Below are positions 1-6,053 of a stretch of DNA of 7,054 nucleotides, in pieces. The number at the start of each line of letters is the position of its first letter. The stretch's first letter is position 1. Both the position numbers and the translations under genes were made by a program. The stretch comes from JBKPHS01 sp046729975 (GTDB lineage: Bacteria; Actinomycetota; Thermoleophilia; Solirubrobacterales; Thermoleophilaceae). The stretch spans positions 1 through 7,054 of the forward strand of contig JBKPHS010000020.1 in assembly GCA_046729975.1 (NCBI GenBank). Direction: 5' to 3'. Under the pieces are notes generated by a model. It had not been told where the DNA came from. It saw nothing but the letters and a program-made list of their open reading frames with translations, and ran no database searches.

Positions 1-1218
1 TGGATCGAGGGGCTGTTGCGCGAGCTCGGCTGCGAGACACGCGTCCTGGCCAAGGATCCCGAGCGCCCCAACCTGGTGGCGCGCATTCCCGGCGAGGGAA
101 GCGCGTCCCCGCTGCTGCTCCAGGGCCACGTGGACGTCGTCGCGACCGACGACCAGGACTGGAGCCGGCCGCCATTCGAGGCCCGCGCCGAGGACGGCTT
201 CATCTGGGGTCGCGGCGCGCTCGACATGAAGGGCGGAGTGGCGATGATGCTGTCCGCCTTCATGCGCGCCAAATCCGAGGGCACGGCCTTGCCAGGCGAC
301 GTGATCTTCGCGGCGATGAGCGACGAGGAGGCGGGCAGCGAGCTCGGCGCGAAGTTCCTCGTCGACGAGCACCGGGAGCTCTTCGACGGCGTGCGCTATG
401 CCATCGGCGAATTCGGTGGCTTCAGCATCGAGACCGCGGGCCGGCGCCTCTACCCGATCATGGTCGCCGAGAAGCAGGTCTGCTGGACGCGCGCGGTCGT
501 GCGCGGGCCTGGCGGACACGGCTCGCTTCCGATGCGTGGCGGTGCCATGGCGAGGCTCGCGCGCTTCCTGCGAAACCTCGACCGCAAACGGCTGCCCGTG
601 CACGTGACGCCGGTGGTGCGGCAGATGGTGGAGGCCACCGCCGCGGCCGTGCCGGCGCCCGCGAGCGTCGCCCTCCGCGGTCTGCTGCGGCCGCGGCTCA
701 CCGACCGATTGCTCGACGCGATGGGTGAGCGGGGCAAGCTCTTCGACCCCCTCCTGCACAACACAGCGAACGCGACGATCGTACGTGGCGGAGGGAAGAT
801 CAACGTGATCCCCGGCGAGATCGAACTGGAGCTGGACTGCCGCCTGCTTCCGGGCTTCGGGCCCGCGGACCTGCTCGCGGAGCTGGGCGAGCTCGCCGGC
901 GAGGGAATCGAGCTCGAGGTGCTGCGGTTCGAGGAGTCCGCCGCCGAGGCCGACATGGGGATGTTCGAATCGCTCGGCGCGGTGCTGCGCGAGCTCGACC
1001 CGAGCGGCACCCCGATCCCGCTGCTCCTGGCTGCGATCACGGACGCTCGGGTCTTCGACCGGCTCGGGATCCAGACCTACGGCTTCCTACCGATGCGGCT
1101 GCCCGCGGAGATGAGGTTCACCGAGCTGATCCACGCGGCCGACGAGCGCGTGCCCGCGGACACGCTCGACTTCGGCGCCGAGGCGATCCACCGCGCACTC
1201 CGCCTCCCTCGGCCCTGA
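1..1218 (+). CDS. M20-family metallohydrolase (ArgE/DapE/ACY1-like), 5' partial
   Basis: Zinc-dependent cytosolic hydrolase of the M20 (ArgE/DapE/aminoacylase) family, which cleaves amide bonds of acylated amino acids or dipeptides; the substrate cannot be told from sequence. The frame is open from base 1, and a TTG at 16 is internal, so the true start and perhaps 30-40 residues are missing. Counting from the first visible codon (405 residues): the first metal-ligand motif GHVDVV has H43 and D45, the bridging Asp is D75 in GRGALDMKGG, the catalytic and metal glutamates are E109/E110 in SDEEAG, E137 is a likely third acidic ligand, and the last ligand is H378 in ELIHAADE. The lid/dimerisation domain lies between, with GPGGHGSLP (H173). 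All expected catalytic residues in the visible part are present. The TGA stop overlaps the ATG of the next gene by one base (TGATG), indicating translational coupling and one operon. Family call is firm; substrate is unknown. Confidence 0.92.
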   Translation, partial: WIEGLLRELGCETRVLAKDPERPNLVARIPGEGSASPLLLQGHVDVVATDDQDWSRPPFEARAEDGFIWGRGALDMKGGVAMMLSAFMRAKSEGTALPGDVIFAAMSDEEAGSELGAKFLVDEHRELFDGVRYAIGEFGGFSIETAGRRLYPIMVAEKQVCWTRAVVRGPGGHGSLPMRGGAMARLARFLRNLDRKRLPVHVTPVVRQMVEATAAAVPAPASVALRGLLRPRLTDRLLDAMGERGKLFDPLLHNTANATIVRGGGKINVIPGEIELELDCRLLPGFGPADLLAELGELAGEGIELEVLRFEESAAEADMGMFESLGAVLRELDPSGTPIPLLLAAITDARVFDRLGIQTYGFLPMRLPAEMRFTELIHAADERVPADTLDFGAEAIHRALRLPRP

Positions 1219-2159
1219 TGGCGCGCTGCTTCGTGACCCGAAGGATCCCCGGCGGCGCGCTCGACCGCCTCGCCGCCGAGCACGAAGTGGACCTCTGGGA
1301 GGACCGCCTGCCCCCGCCGCGCGAGGAGCTGATCGCGCATGCGAGCCAGGCCGAGGGCCTGCTCACGCAGCTCACGGACCGGATCGACCCCGAGGTGATC
1401 GCCGCCTCCCCGCGCCTGCGCGCGATCGCGAACTACGCGGTCGGTTACGAGAACATCGACGTGGACGAAGCGACGGCGCGGGGCATCGCGGTCGGAAATA
1501 CGCCGGGCGTGCTCACGGAGACGACCGCCGACCTCGCCTTCGCCCTCCTGCTCGCGGCCGCGCGGCGGCTCGTGGAGGCCGACAGGCAGGTGCGCCGCGG
1601 CGACTGGGTCACGTGGGAGCCGGAGGGCTTGCTCGGCCGGGACGTACACGGTGGGACGCTCGGGATCGTCGGGTTCGGCCGCATCGGCAAGGCGGTGGCA
1701 AGTCGGGGCGAGGGCTTCGGCATGAGCGTTCTCCACAACAGCCGGTCGGGCGGGCTGCCGCTCCGCGAGCTGCTCGAACGCTCGGACTTCGTAAGCCTGC
1801 ACGCGCCGCTCACGCCCGAGACCCGCGGTCTGATCGGGGAGGACGAGCTGCGGCTGATGAAGCCGACCGCGATCCTCGTGAACACCGCGCGCGGGCAGCT
1901 CGTCCACACCGACGCGCTCACCCGGGCGCTGCGCGAGGGCTGGATCGGCGGCGCCGCGCTCGACGTGACGGACCCCGAGCCGCTGCCGGCCGACCATCCG
2001 CTGCTGGCCGCGCCGAACCTGACGATCACGCCCCACATCGGCTCCGACACAGCCCCGACGCGGGAGGCGATGGCGGACATGGCCGTGGACAACCTGCTCG
2101 CGTCGCTCGCCGGCCGGCCGATGCCGAACGGTGTGAACGCTATTCCCCGATCACCTTGA
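1218..2159 (+). CDS. D-isomer-specific 2-hydroxyacid dehydrogenase (glyoxylate/hydroxypyruvate reductase-like)
   Basis: NAD(P)-dependent cytosolic oxidoreductase that interconverts 2-oxoacids and D-2-hydroxyacids; the closest style is the glyoxylate/hydroxypyruvate reductase (GyaR) group. The protein has 313 residues. The split catalytic domain occupies about 1-95 and 285-313. The Rossmann domain begins with GIVGFGRIG (149-157). The catalytic triad is intact: R225 in NTARG, E254 in DPEP, H273 in TPHIGS. After strand beta-2 the sequence is HNSRS (R176), which hints at NADPH use as in many glyoxylate reductases; this is inference. The stretch from GFGM to RSDF is about 11 residues shorter than in the archaeal GyaR type, so the loop after the cofactor site is trimmed. 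It starts at an ATG sharing its A with the stop of the upstream M20 gene. The last 20 bases overlap the convergent yjbQ-like gene. The pairing with an M20 hydrolase suggests amino-acid or hydroxyacid turnover, but the substrate is unproven. Confidence 0.93.
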   Translation: MARCFVTRRIPGGALDRLAAEHEVDLWEDRLPPPREELIAHASQAEGLLTQLTDRIDPEVIAASPRLRAIANYAVGYENIDVDEATARGIAVGNTPGVLTETTADLAFALLLAAARRLVEADRQVRRGDWVTWEPEGLLGRDVHGGTLGIVGFGRIGKAVASRGEGFGMSVLHNSRSGGLPLRELLERSDFVSLHAPLTPETRGLIGEDELRLMKPTAILVNTARGQLVHTDALTRALREGWIGGAALDVTDPEPLPADHPLLAAPNLTITPHIGSDTAPTREAMADMAVDNLLASLAGRPMPNGVNAIPRSP

Positions 2160-2601
2160 TCACGAGCCGCTTGGACCGCCGCCCGTCGAACTCGGTGTAG
2201 AAGACCGCCTGCCACGGCCCGAGGTCGAGCCGTCCGTCGGTGATCGGCAGCACGACCTGGTGGTGCACGAGCAGGTTCTTCAGGTGAGCGTCGCCGTTGT
2301 CCTCGCCGCCGCGGTGGTGGCGGTAGTCGCCCGGGTCGGGGAGCAGCTCGCGCGCCACCTCGTTCGCCGGCTCCTTCCAGCTCGGAGGCGCGAGCTTGTC
2401 GAGCCACTCGAGGGCATCCTGCTGGATGCCGGGCTCGTCGTCGTTCACCCACACACCCGCCGTGATGTGCATCGCGGAGACGAGCACGAGCCCCTCGGAC
2501 ACCTGGGACTCGTCCACCGCGCGCTGCACGTCTTCGGTGATGCGGACGAACTCGCGGCGCTCGTCGGTGTCGAACGTCTTGTAGACCGTGTGCGACTTCA
2601 C
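2140..2601 (-). CDS. yjbQ: YjbQ/UPF0047 family protein (secondary thiamine-phosphate synthase family)
   Basis: Small cytosolic protein of the UPF0047/YjbQ family. Family knowledge: E. coli YjbQ has a weak thiamine-phosphate synthase side activity, while the true physiological role is unsettled. The 153 residues cover the whole family fold. Conserved features are the SAMHITAGVWVND segment (H45), the YRHH...GEDNGDAHLKN segment (D104, H106) and the LGPWQAV segment (W130, Q131), followed by the usual FYTEFDGRRSKRLVIKV ending. It starts with GTG at 2601, supported by a G-rich ribosome binding site eight bases upstream. The stop lies inside the end of the convergent 2-hydroxyacid dehydrogenase gene (20-bp overlap), leaving no room for a terminator. 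It is divergent from the SDR gene across 41 bp. No thiamine genes lie nearby, so context does not support a thiamine role here. Confidence 0.93.
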   Translation of the reverse strand: MKSHTVYKTFDTDERREFVRITEDVQRAVDESQVSEGLVLVSAMHITAGVWVNDDEPGIQQDALEWLDKLAPPSWKEPANEVARELLPDPGDYRHHRGGEDNGDAHLKNLLVHHQVVLPITDGRLDLGPWQAVFYTEFDGRRSKRLVIKVIGE

Positions 2602-2609
2602 CCTCGCGG

Positions 2610-2618
2610 CCCCCTTTC
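2610..2618 (-). promoter_or_regulatory. Ribosome binding site of the yjbQ-like gene
   Basis: The - strand reads GAAAGGGGG followed by eight bases and then GTG. It is the only purine-rich stretch before the gene and supports the GTG at 2601 as the start. It lies inside the 41-bp gap shared with the divergent SDR gene. Confidence 0.55.
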
Positions 2619-2642
2619 GTCGAATCCCGACATCATGGCGAC

Positions 2643-3395
2643 ATGGAGCTCGGCCTCGAGGGCAAGGCCTGCGTCGTCACCGGCGCCAGCCGCGGGATCG
2701 GCCTTGCGACGGCCCGGATGCTCGAGGCTGAGGGCGCTCGCGTGCTTGCGGTCTCCCGGAGCGGCGAGGAGGGCGCGCTCGCGCTCGACGTCACCGAGCC
2801 CGACGCCGGCGAGCGGGTCGTCGCCGAGTGCGAGCGGCGCTTCGGGAGCATGGACGTGCTGGTGAACAACGCGGGCACGACGCGCGTGGTTGCGCTCGAC
2901 GAGCTGACCGACGCCGACTGGCGGGAGCAGTGGGAGCTGCACGTGATGGCGCCGATGCGACTGATGCGAGCGGCATGTCCTCGAATGGCCGAGCGCGGCT
3001 TCGGACGCGTGGTGAACGTCAGCTCCTCCGCCGGCAAGCGCCCCTCGCTCACCAACCCCGCCTACTCGGTCACCAAGGCCGCGCAGCTCTCGCTTTCGCG
3101 TGTGTTCGCCGACACGTACGCCGGCGACGGCGTGCTCGTCAACGCGGTTGCTCCGGGGCCCGTGGCGACGCCCCTCTGGATCGACGAAGGCGGCCTCGCC
3201 GACCAATCGGCGCGCACCCTCGGCGTCTCGCGCGAGGAGGCGCTCGAGGCGCAGCGCTCGAAGGTGCCGCTTGGCCGCTTCGGGACCGACGAGGAGATCG
3301 CTGCGGCCATCGTGTTCCTGTGCTCGGAGCGCGCCAGCTACGTCGCCGGCGCCGCGTGGTCTGTCGACGGGGGAACCGTCGCGGTGATCATCTAG
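2643..3395 (+). CDS. SDR family oxidoreductase (classical short-chain dehydrogenase/reductase)
   Basis: Classical short-chain dehydrogenase/reductase, a cytosolic NAD(P)(H)-dependent enzyme acting on a hydroxyl/carbonyl substrate that cannot be named from sequence. The 250 residues are the usual length. The cofactor motif TGASRGIG is at 13-20, NNAG at 75-78, the catalytic Ser at 128, YSVTK gives Tyr141 and Lys145, and the PGPVATP segment starts at 171. The position usually held by the fourth tetrad residue, Asn in a WxxxxxVN-type segment, reads WELHVMAP here, so His100 replaces it. S39-R40 after beta-2 allow NADP(H) binding (inference). The ATG at 2643 fits the family N-terminus (a few residues before KACVVTGAS). 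No clear ribosome binding site precedes it, so it may be leaderless or weakly initiated. It is divergent from yjbQ, and its TAG stop overlaps the stop of the convergent TasA-like gene. Confidence 0.93.
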   Translation: MELGLEGKACVVTGASRGIGLATARMLEAEGARVLAVSRSGEEGALALDVTEPDAGERVVAECERRFGSMDVLVNNAGTTRVVALDELTDADWREQWELHVMAPMRLMRAACPRMAERGFGRVVNVSSSAGKRPSLTNPAYSVTKAAQLSLSRVFADTYAGDGVLVNAVAPGPVATPLWIDEGGLADQSARTLGVSREEALEAQRSKVPLGRFGTDEEIAAAIVFLCSERASYVAGAAWSVDGGTVAVII

Positions 3396-4861
3396 AACTC
3401 GACGTCGGCCGCGCCGGTCTCGCTCGCGGCCGTCGTGAGCATGGCGATCCCGGCACCGTCGAACGGGGTGCTCGAGGGCGTCCAGCTCATCGTCCCGGCG
3501 GCCGCCACGGTCGCCGTCGCGCCGCTCGCGGTCCCGAGCGTCAGGGTGATCGAGCTGCCGCTCATGACCATGCGCGACTTGGTGCCACTTGCGCCGAACG
3601 TCCTCGTGGCCGTGACGTAGTTCCCGCCCAGGGTCACCGAGCCGAGCGGCAGCTGGACCGCGTTGGCAGAGTCGCGCACGGTCAGGATGTCGTTGGTGCC
3701 GCTGTTGGCGATCTGGACGACGGCATTCGTCTGGGAGCCGTCCCAGGTCGCGAGGATCGACACCGGATCGAGCGGCTCGCTGAAGGTGAGCGTGATCGAA
3801 TCGTTCAGCTCGGCCTTGCCGGGCGTCGCGCCGCCGTTCGCCGTCTGGACGTCGGTGGCCCGCGGCGCCGTGTTGTCGATCGTCACCGAGCCGGAGTCCG
3901 TGCCGCCGTTCGAGGCCGAATCGGCCGACGCGATCGAGTAGGTGCGCGCGCCCTCCGGGAGCACGGCGTTCGCCGTCAGCAGCGCGCTGCGGTAGTTGTA
4001 GGTCTGGCCGCCGGTCGTCCACGAGCCGGAGCTCAGCGTGACCGCCGTCTGTCCCGGCGAGATCGAGCTCACGTCCGCGCTCACGCTCGCCACGCCGCTC
4101 GGCGGGTTCCCGCTGTCCGTGACGTTCGCGTAGACGTAGTAGCCGCCGCCCTGCTTGATGAGTCCGGTCGCGCCGCCGTTCGACTTGCCGATGGCGGTGC
4201 GCGTGACGGCCGGCCGCACCCAGTCGGGCGCGGCCGAGAAGCTGTTGCCGCCGTTCGACGTCGTCGAGGTGAAGCCGCTGCGCCCCTCCCAGGTGAAGCT
4301 CGCGCTGGCCAGGAGACCCTGGGCGGCCGGGTCGTTGGCGAGTGTGATCGAGAGGCGGTAGGAGTGCGCCTCGGAGGTGGTCCACGTCTCGGGCGACGCG
4401 GCCATAGGATCGACGACACCCGCGCCGTAGGAGGTCGGGTAGCCGGCGAGCGTGCCGGAGTAGACCACGCCGGGACCGGCGCCGGTGTAGTCGGTCGAAT
4501 CGGGGGTGAACGCTGCGCAGGACGGATAGGACGGCGCCGTGTCCGTGCCCCGGGTGACTGTGAGTGAGAGATAGGCGGCGAGCGCGCCGCTGACCGTCCC
4601 GTAGAGGCGGACGACGGAGTCGAGGTCGCCTTGCGACTCCACGCGGATGCAGCGCGTGATCGAGTCGCCGGGGCGGGCGGAGGACAGCGACAGCAGACTG
4701 CCGGAGCCGTCGTTGTCCGCGAGAGCGACCGTCCCGGCGGAGAAGGAGTTGCCCGGGTTGCTCGAGCCCGCTGAGAAGGCGGCATAGGCGCAGGCTGCGG
4801 CTGCGAGGCTGCCTGCGAGCGCCGCGACGACCGTGAGGCCGAGCTTTCGCGCGCGTCTCAT
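3392..4861 (-). CDS. Large SipW-dependent TasA/camelysin-like secreted protein with C-terminal Ig-like domains
   Basis: Predicted secreted extracellular structural or adhesive protein, 489 residues. The signal peptide has a basic start (MRRARK), a hydrophobic core at about 8-27 and an AYAAF-type cleavage zone. Then comes the SipW-substrate hallmark SNPGNSFSAG (34-43), whose B. subtilis TasA counterpart is NNTFAAGTLDL-like. The TasA/camelysin-like beta domain spans about 44-196: SARPGDS at 61-67, two mature cysteines C71 and C115 that could form a disulfide, and a closing ASFTWEG. A second hallmark copy, SNGGNSFSA, occurs at 202-210. It is followed by two predicted beta-rich domains: about 211-335 (DWVRPAV...GGGYYVYANVTDSGNPPSGV...) and about 336-489, with a bacterial Ig-like pattern (NDSITLTFSEPLDPVS). 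There is no LPXTG motif and no C-terminal membrane segment, so it is probably released or assembled outside. The ATG at 4861 shares four bases (ATGA) with the end of the peptidase gene; a longer in-frame extension to 5071 lies inside that gene and is rejected. The stop overlaps that of the convergent SDR gene. Fibre formation is inference from TasA. Confidence 0.85.
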   Translation of the reverse strand: MRRARKLGLTVVAALAGSLAAAACAYAAFSAGSSNPGNSFSAGTVALADNDGSGSLLSLSSARPGDSITRCIRVESQGDLDSVVRLYGTVSGALAAYLSLTVTRGTDTAPSYPSCAAFTPDSTDYTGAGPGVVYSGTLAGYPTSYGAGVVDPMAASPETWTTSEAHSYRLSITLANDPAAQGLLASASFTWEGRSGFTSTTSNGGNSFSAAPDWVRPAVTRTAIGKSNGGATGLIKQGGGYYVYANVTDSGNPPSGVASVSADVSSISPGQTAVTLSSGSWTTGGQTYNYRSALLTANAVLPEGARTYSIASADSASNGGTDSGSVTIDNTAPRATDVQTANGGATPGKAELNDSITLTFSEPLDPVSILATWDGSQTNAVVQIANSGTNDILTVRDSANAVQLPLGSVTLGGNYVTATRTFGASGTKSRMVMSGSSITLTLGTASGATATVAAAGTMSWTPSSTPFDGAGIAMLTTAASETGAADVEF

Positions 4862-5439
4862 GCTCTCGCCCGCTGGAGCCGCGCGCGCCGCGCGTCCTCG
4901 CCGGCATCGCGCCAGAGCGAGGCGAGCAGGGCAAGCGCGATCAGCGCGGCGGGAAGGCCGAGCAGCAGGGTCCTGACGTGCCGGATGCCGAGCGCGGCGA
5001 ACGCATAGCCGAGGTATGGGAGATGGAAGGCGTGGCGCGCCTGCGCCGGCCGCTCCAGCACGAAGGTCCACGGGTCTGCCGCGGGATTGGCGTCGCCCTT
5101 GGTGCGGAAGGTTCGATGGCCCCGGCGGTCGCGTCCGGTCCAGACGATCCGGTGGGTCACCACGTCGTCGCCGGCGCGGTGCGGGGGCGCGTAGGTGATG
5201 ACGTCGCCGCGCCGGAGCTCAGCAACCGGCACGTTCTTCGCGAACACGACTGCGCCGCGGTCGATGGTTCCGGTCATCGACCCACTCGTGATCACGTAGC
5301 GCTCGAACCCGAACAGGCCTGGCGCCAGCATCAGGACGGCTGCGGCGACGATCAGCAACAGCGCGGCGTTCGCGACGACCGCCCGCGCGCGCCGGAAGCG
5401 GCGGCTCGACCGAGTCCCCAGTCCGATCGGAAGGCTCAC
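4858..5439 (-). CDS. sipW: SipW-like signal peptidase I (ER/archaeal-type, Ser-His)
   Basis: Membrane-bound type I signal peptidase of the SipW/Sec11 (S26B) kind, which removes signal peptides after Sec export. Numbering is for 193 residues from the GTG at 5439. There is a basic N-terminus, a first membrane segment at about 21-43, the nucleophile Ser54 in TSGSMTGTIDRG, the RRGDVITY segment, the general-base His96 in VVTHRIV where bacterial LepB-type enzymes have Lys, and the KGDANPAADPW segment with Asp116 and Asp122. A second membrane segment lies at about 156-176, followed by a charged tail. The His in place of Lys marks the ER/SipW type, known to process TasA and TapA in B. subtilis. The GTG is chosen because GGAG lies six bases upstream. 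A TTG at 5451 would add four residues but lacks a ribosome site. The gene sits between two proteins with SipW-type signal peptides, 39 bp after the first and overlapping the second by ATGA, so it is very likely their dedicated peptidase. Confidence 0.92.
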   Translation of the reverse strand: MSLPIGLGTRSSRRFRRARAVVANAALLLIVAAAVLMLAPGLFGFERYVITSGSMTGTIDRGAVVFAKNVPVAELRRGDVITYAPPHRAGDDVVTHRIVWTGRDRRGHRTFRTKGDANPAADPWTFVLERPAQARHAFHLPYLGYAFAALGIRHVRTLLLGLPAALIALALLASLWRDAGEDARRARLQRARA

Positions 5440-5445
5440 TGCGAG

Positions 5446-5449
5446 CTCC
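5446..5449 (-). promoter_or_regulatory. Ribosome binding site deciding the sipW start
   Basis: GGAG on the - strand, six bases before the GTG at 5439. It overlaps the alternative TTG codon at 5451, which makes the GTG the better start. Confidence 0.55.
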
Positions 5450-5478
5450 AATCGATGTCGCGTCGGGGGTCTTGCGCC

Positions 5479-6039
5479 TTAGGACGCCGTCCAGTCGTAC
5501 TGGACACTCATCGACGAGCCCTTGTACGCGTTGTCGCCCGTCGTGTCCGAGGGCGGCGTGCCGCCGTCGGGGAACGTGACCGTGAATTTGTACGTGCGGG
5601 CCTCGCCGACGGCGAAGCTCCCGAGCGACTGCGACGGCATGGCATTGACCTTGCCCGTGTACACGGTGGCCGGCGTGCTGGTCACGTCCTCCACCTTGAG
5701 ATCCAGCTTGCCTGGCAGGCTGCCGCCGTTCGGGCCCGGCGTGTCGCTCAGATTCGACTTCGAGAGCGTGAACGACGCGGCGACGTCACCGCTGTTGGTG
5801 ATCGTCACGGTGCCGTTCACGGAGTCGCCGGGCTTCATCTTGCTCGCCGTGAGGATCGCGGCGCCGGACTTCGAGTTGGTCTGGGACAGGTTGCCCGCGC
5901 TGAACGTGTTGCTCGGGTTCGCGCTGGCCGAGGTGAAGCTGGCGCCCGAGCCGGCGACGACCGCCGCCGCAAGGGAGAGGCTCGCCAGCGCGGCCAGCGT
6001 GCGCTTGGGGCGCTTGACGAAATAGGTGAGACGCGACAT
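5479..6039 (-). CDS. Small SipW-dependent TasA/camelysin-like secreted protein
   Basis: Predicted secreted protein of 186 residues, first gene of the cassette. The N-terminus is basic (MSRLTYFVKRPKR), with a hydrophobic core at about 14-34 and then the SipW-substrate hallmark ANPSNTFSAG at 40-49. The mature part is a single camelysin/TasA-like beta domain: SKMKPGDSVNGTVTITNSG (66-84), typical of this fold, and an ending SVQYDWTAS that mirrors the ASFTWEG end of the same domain in the larger paralogue. There are no cysteines, no cell-wall anchor and no C-terminal membrane segment. TasA in B. subtilis forms biofilm fibres and camelysin in the B. cereus group is a surface protease-like protein; neither function is proven here, and no zinc-protease HExxH motif is visible. 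The ATG at 6039 has a strong ribosome binding site (GAAGGAG, seven-base spacer) just after a c-di-GMP-I riboswitch, so expression is very likely c-di-GMP-responsive. The sipW-like gene follows after 39 bp. Confidence 0.88.
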   Translation of the reverse strand: MSRLTYFVKRPKRTLAALASLSLAAAVVAGSGASFTSASANPSNTFSAGNLSQTNSKSGAAILTASKMKPGDSVNGTVTITNSGDVAASFTLSKSNLSDTPGPNGGSLPGKLDLKVEDVTSTPATVYTGKVNAMPSQSLGSFAVGEARTYKFTVTFPDGGTPPSDTTGDNAYKGSSMSVQYDWTAS

Positions 6040-6046
6040 AGGTTTG

Positions 6047-6053
6047 CTCCTTC
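6047..6053 (-). promoter_or_regulatory. Ribosome binding site of the small TasA-like gene
   Basis: The - strand reads GAAGGAG, seven bases before the ATG at 6039. It directly follows the riboswitch P1 3' strand, and its first two bases may be part of P1. It is exactly complementary to CUCCUUC at 6086-6080 in the riboswitch P3 hairpin, making it the likely target of the switch. Confidence 0.8.

Noticed and set aside
2828..4567. Long open frame on the + strand (579 codons)
   Set aside because: Low-complexity Arg/Ala translation antisense to the TasA-like gene and out of frame with the SDR gene.
2598..4934. Long open frame on the - strand (778 codons) spanning the SDR gene and the large TasA-like gene
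   Set aside because: Arg/Gly/His-rich translation with no recognisable domain, lying across two genes with clear motifs in other frames; an effect of high GC.
4862..5071. N-terminal extension of the large TasA-like frame by 70 residues
   Set aside because: Lies wholly inside the peptidase gene and would bury the signal peptide; the ATG at 4861 gives a proper secretion signal.
5460..5487. Weak inverted repeat (GCGTC/GACGC) between the small TasA-like gene and sipW as an attenuator
   Set aside because: Only five pairs with an 18-base loop and no U-run; not convincing.
3392..6039. Sortase-anchored surface proteins
   Set aside because: Neither TasA-like protein has an LPXTG-type motif or a C-terminal hydrophobic tail, and no sortase gene is visible.
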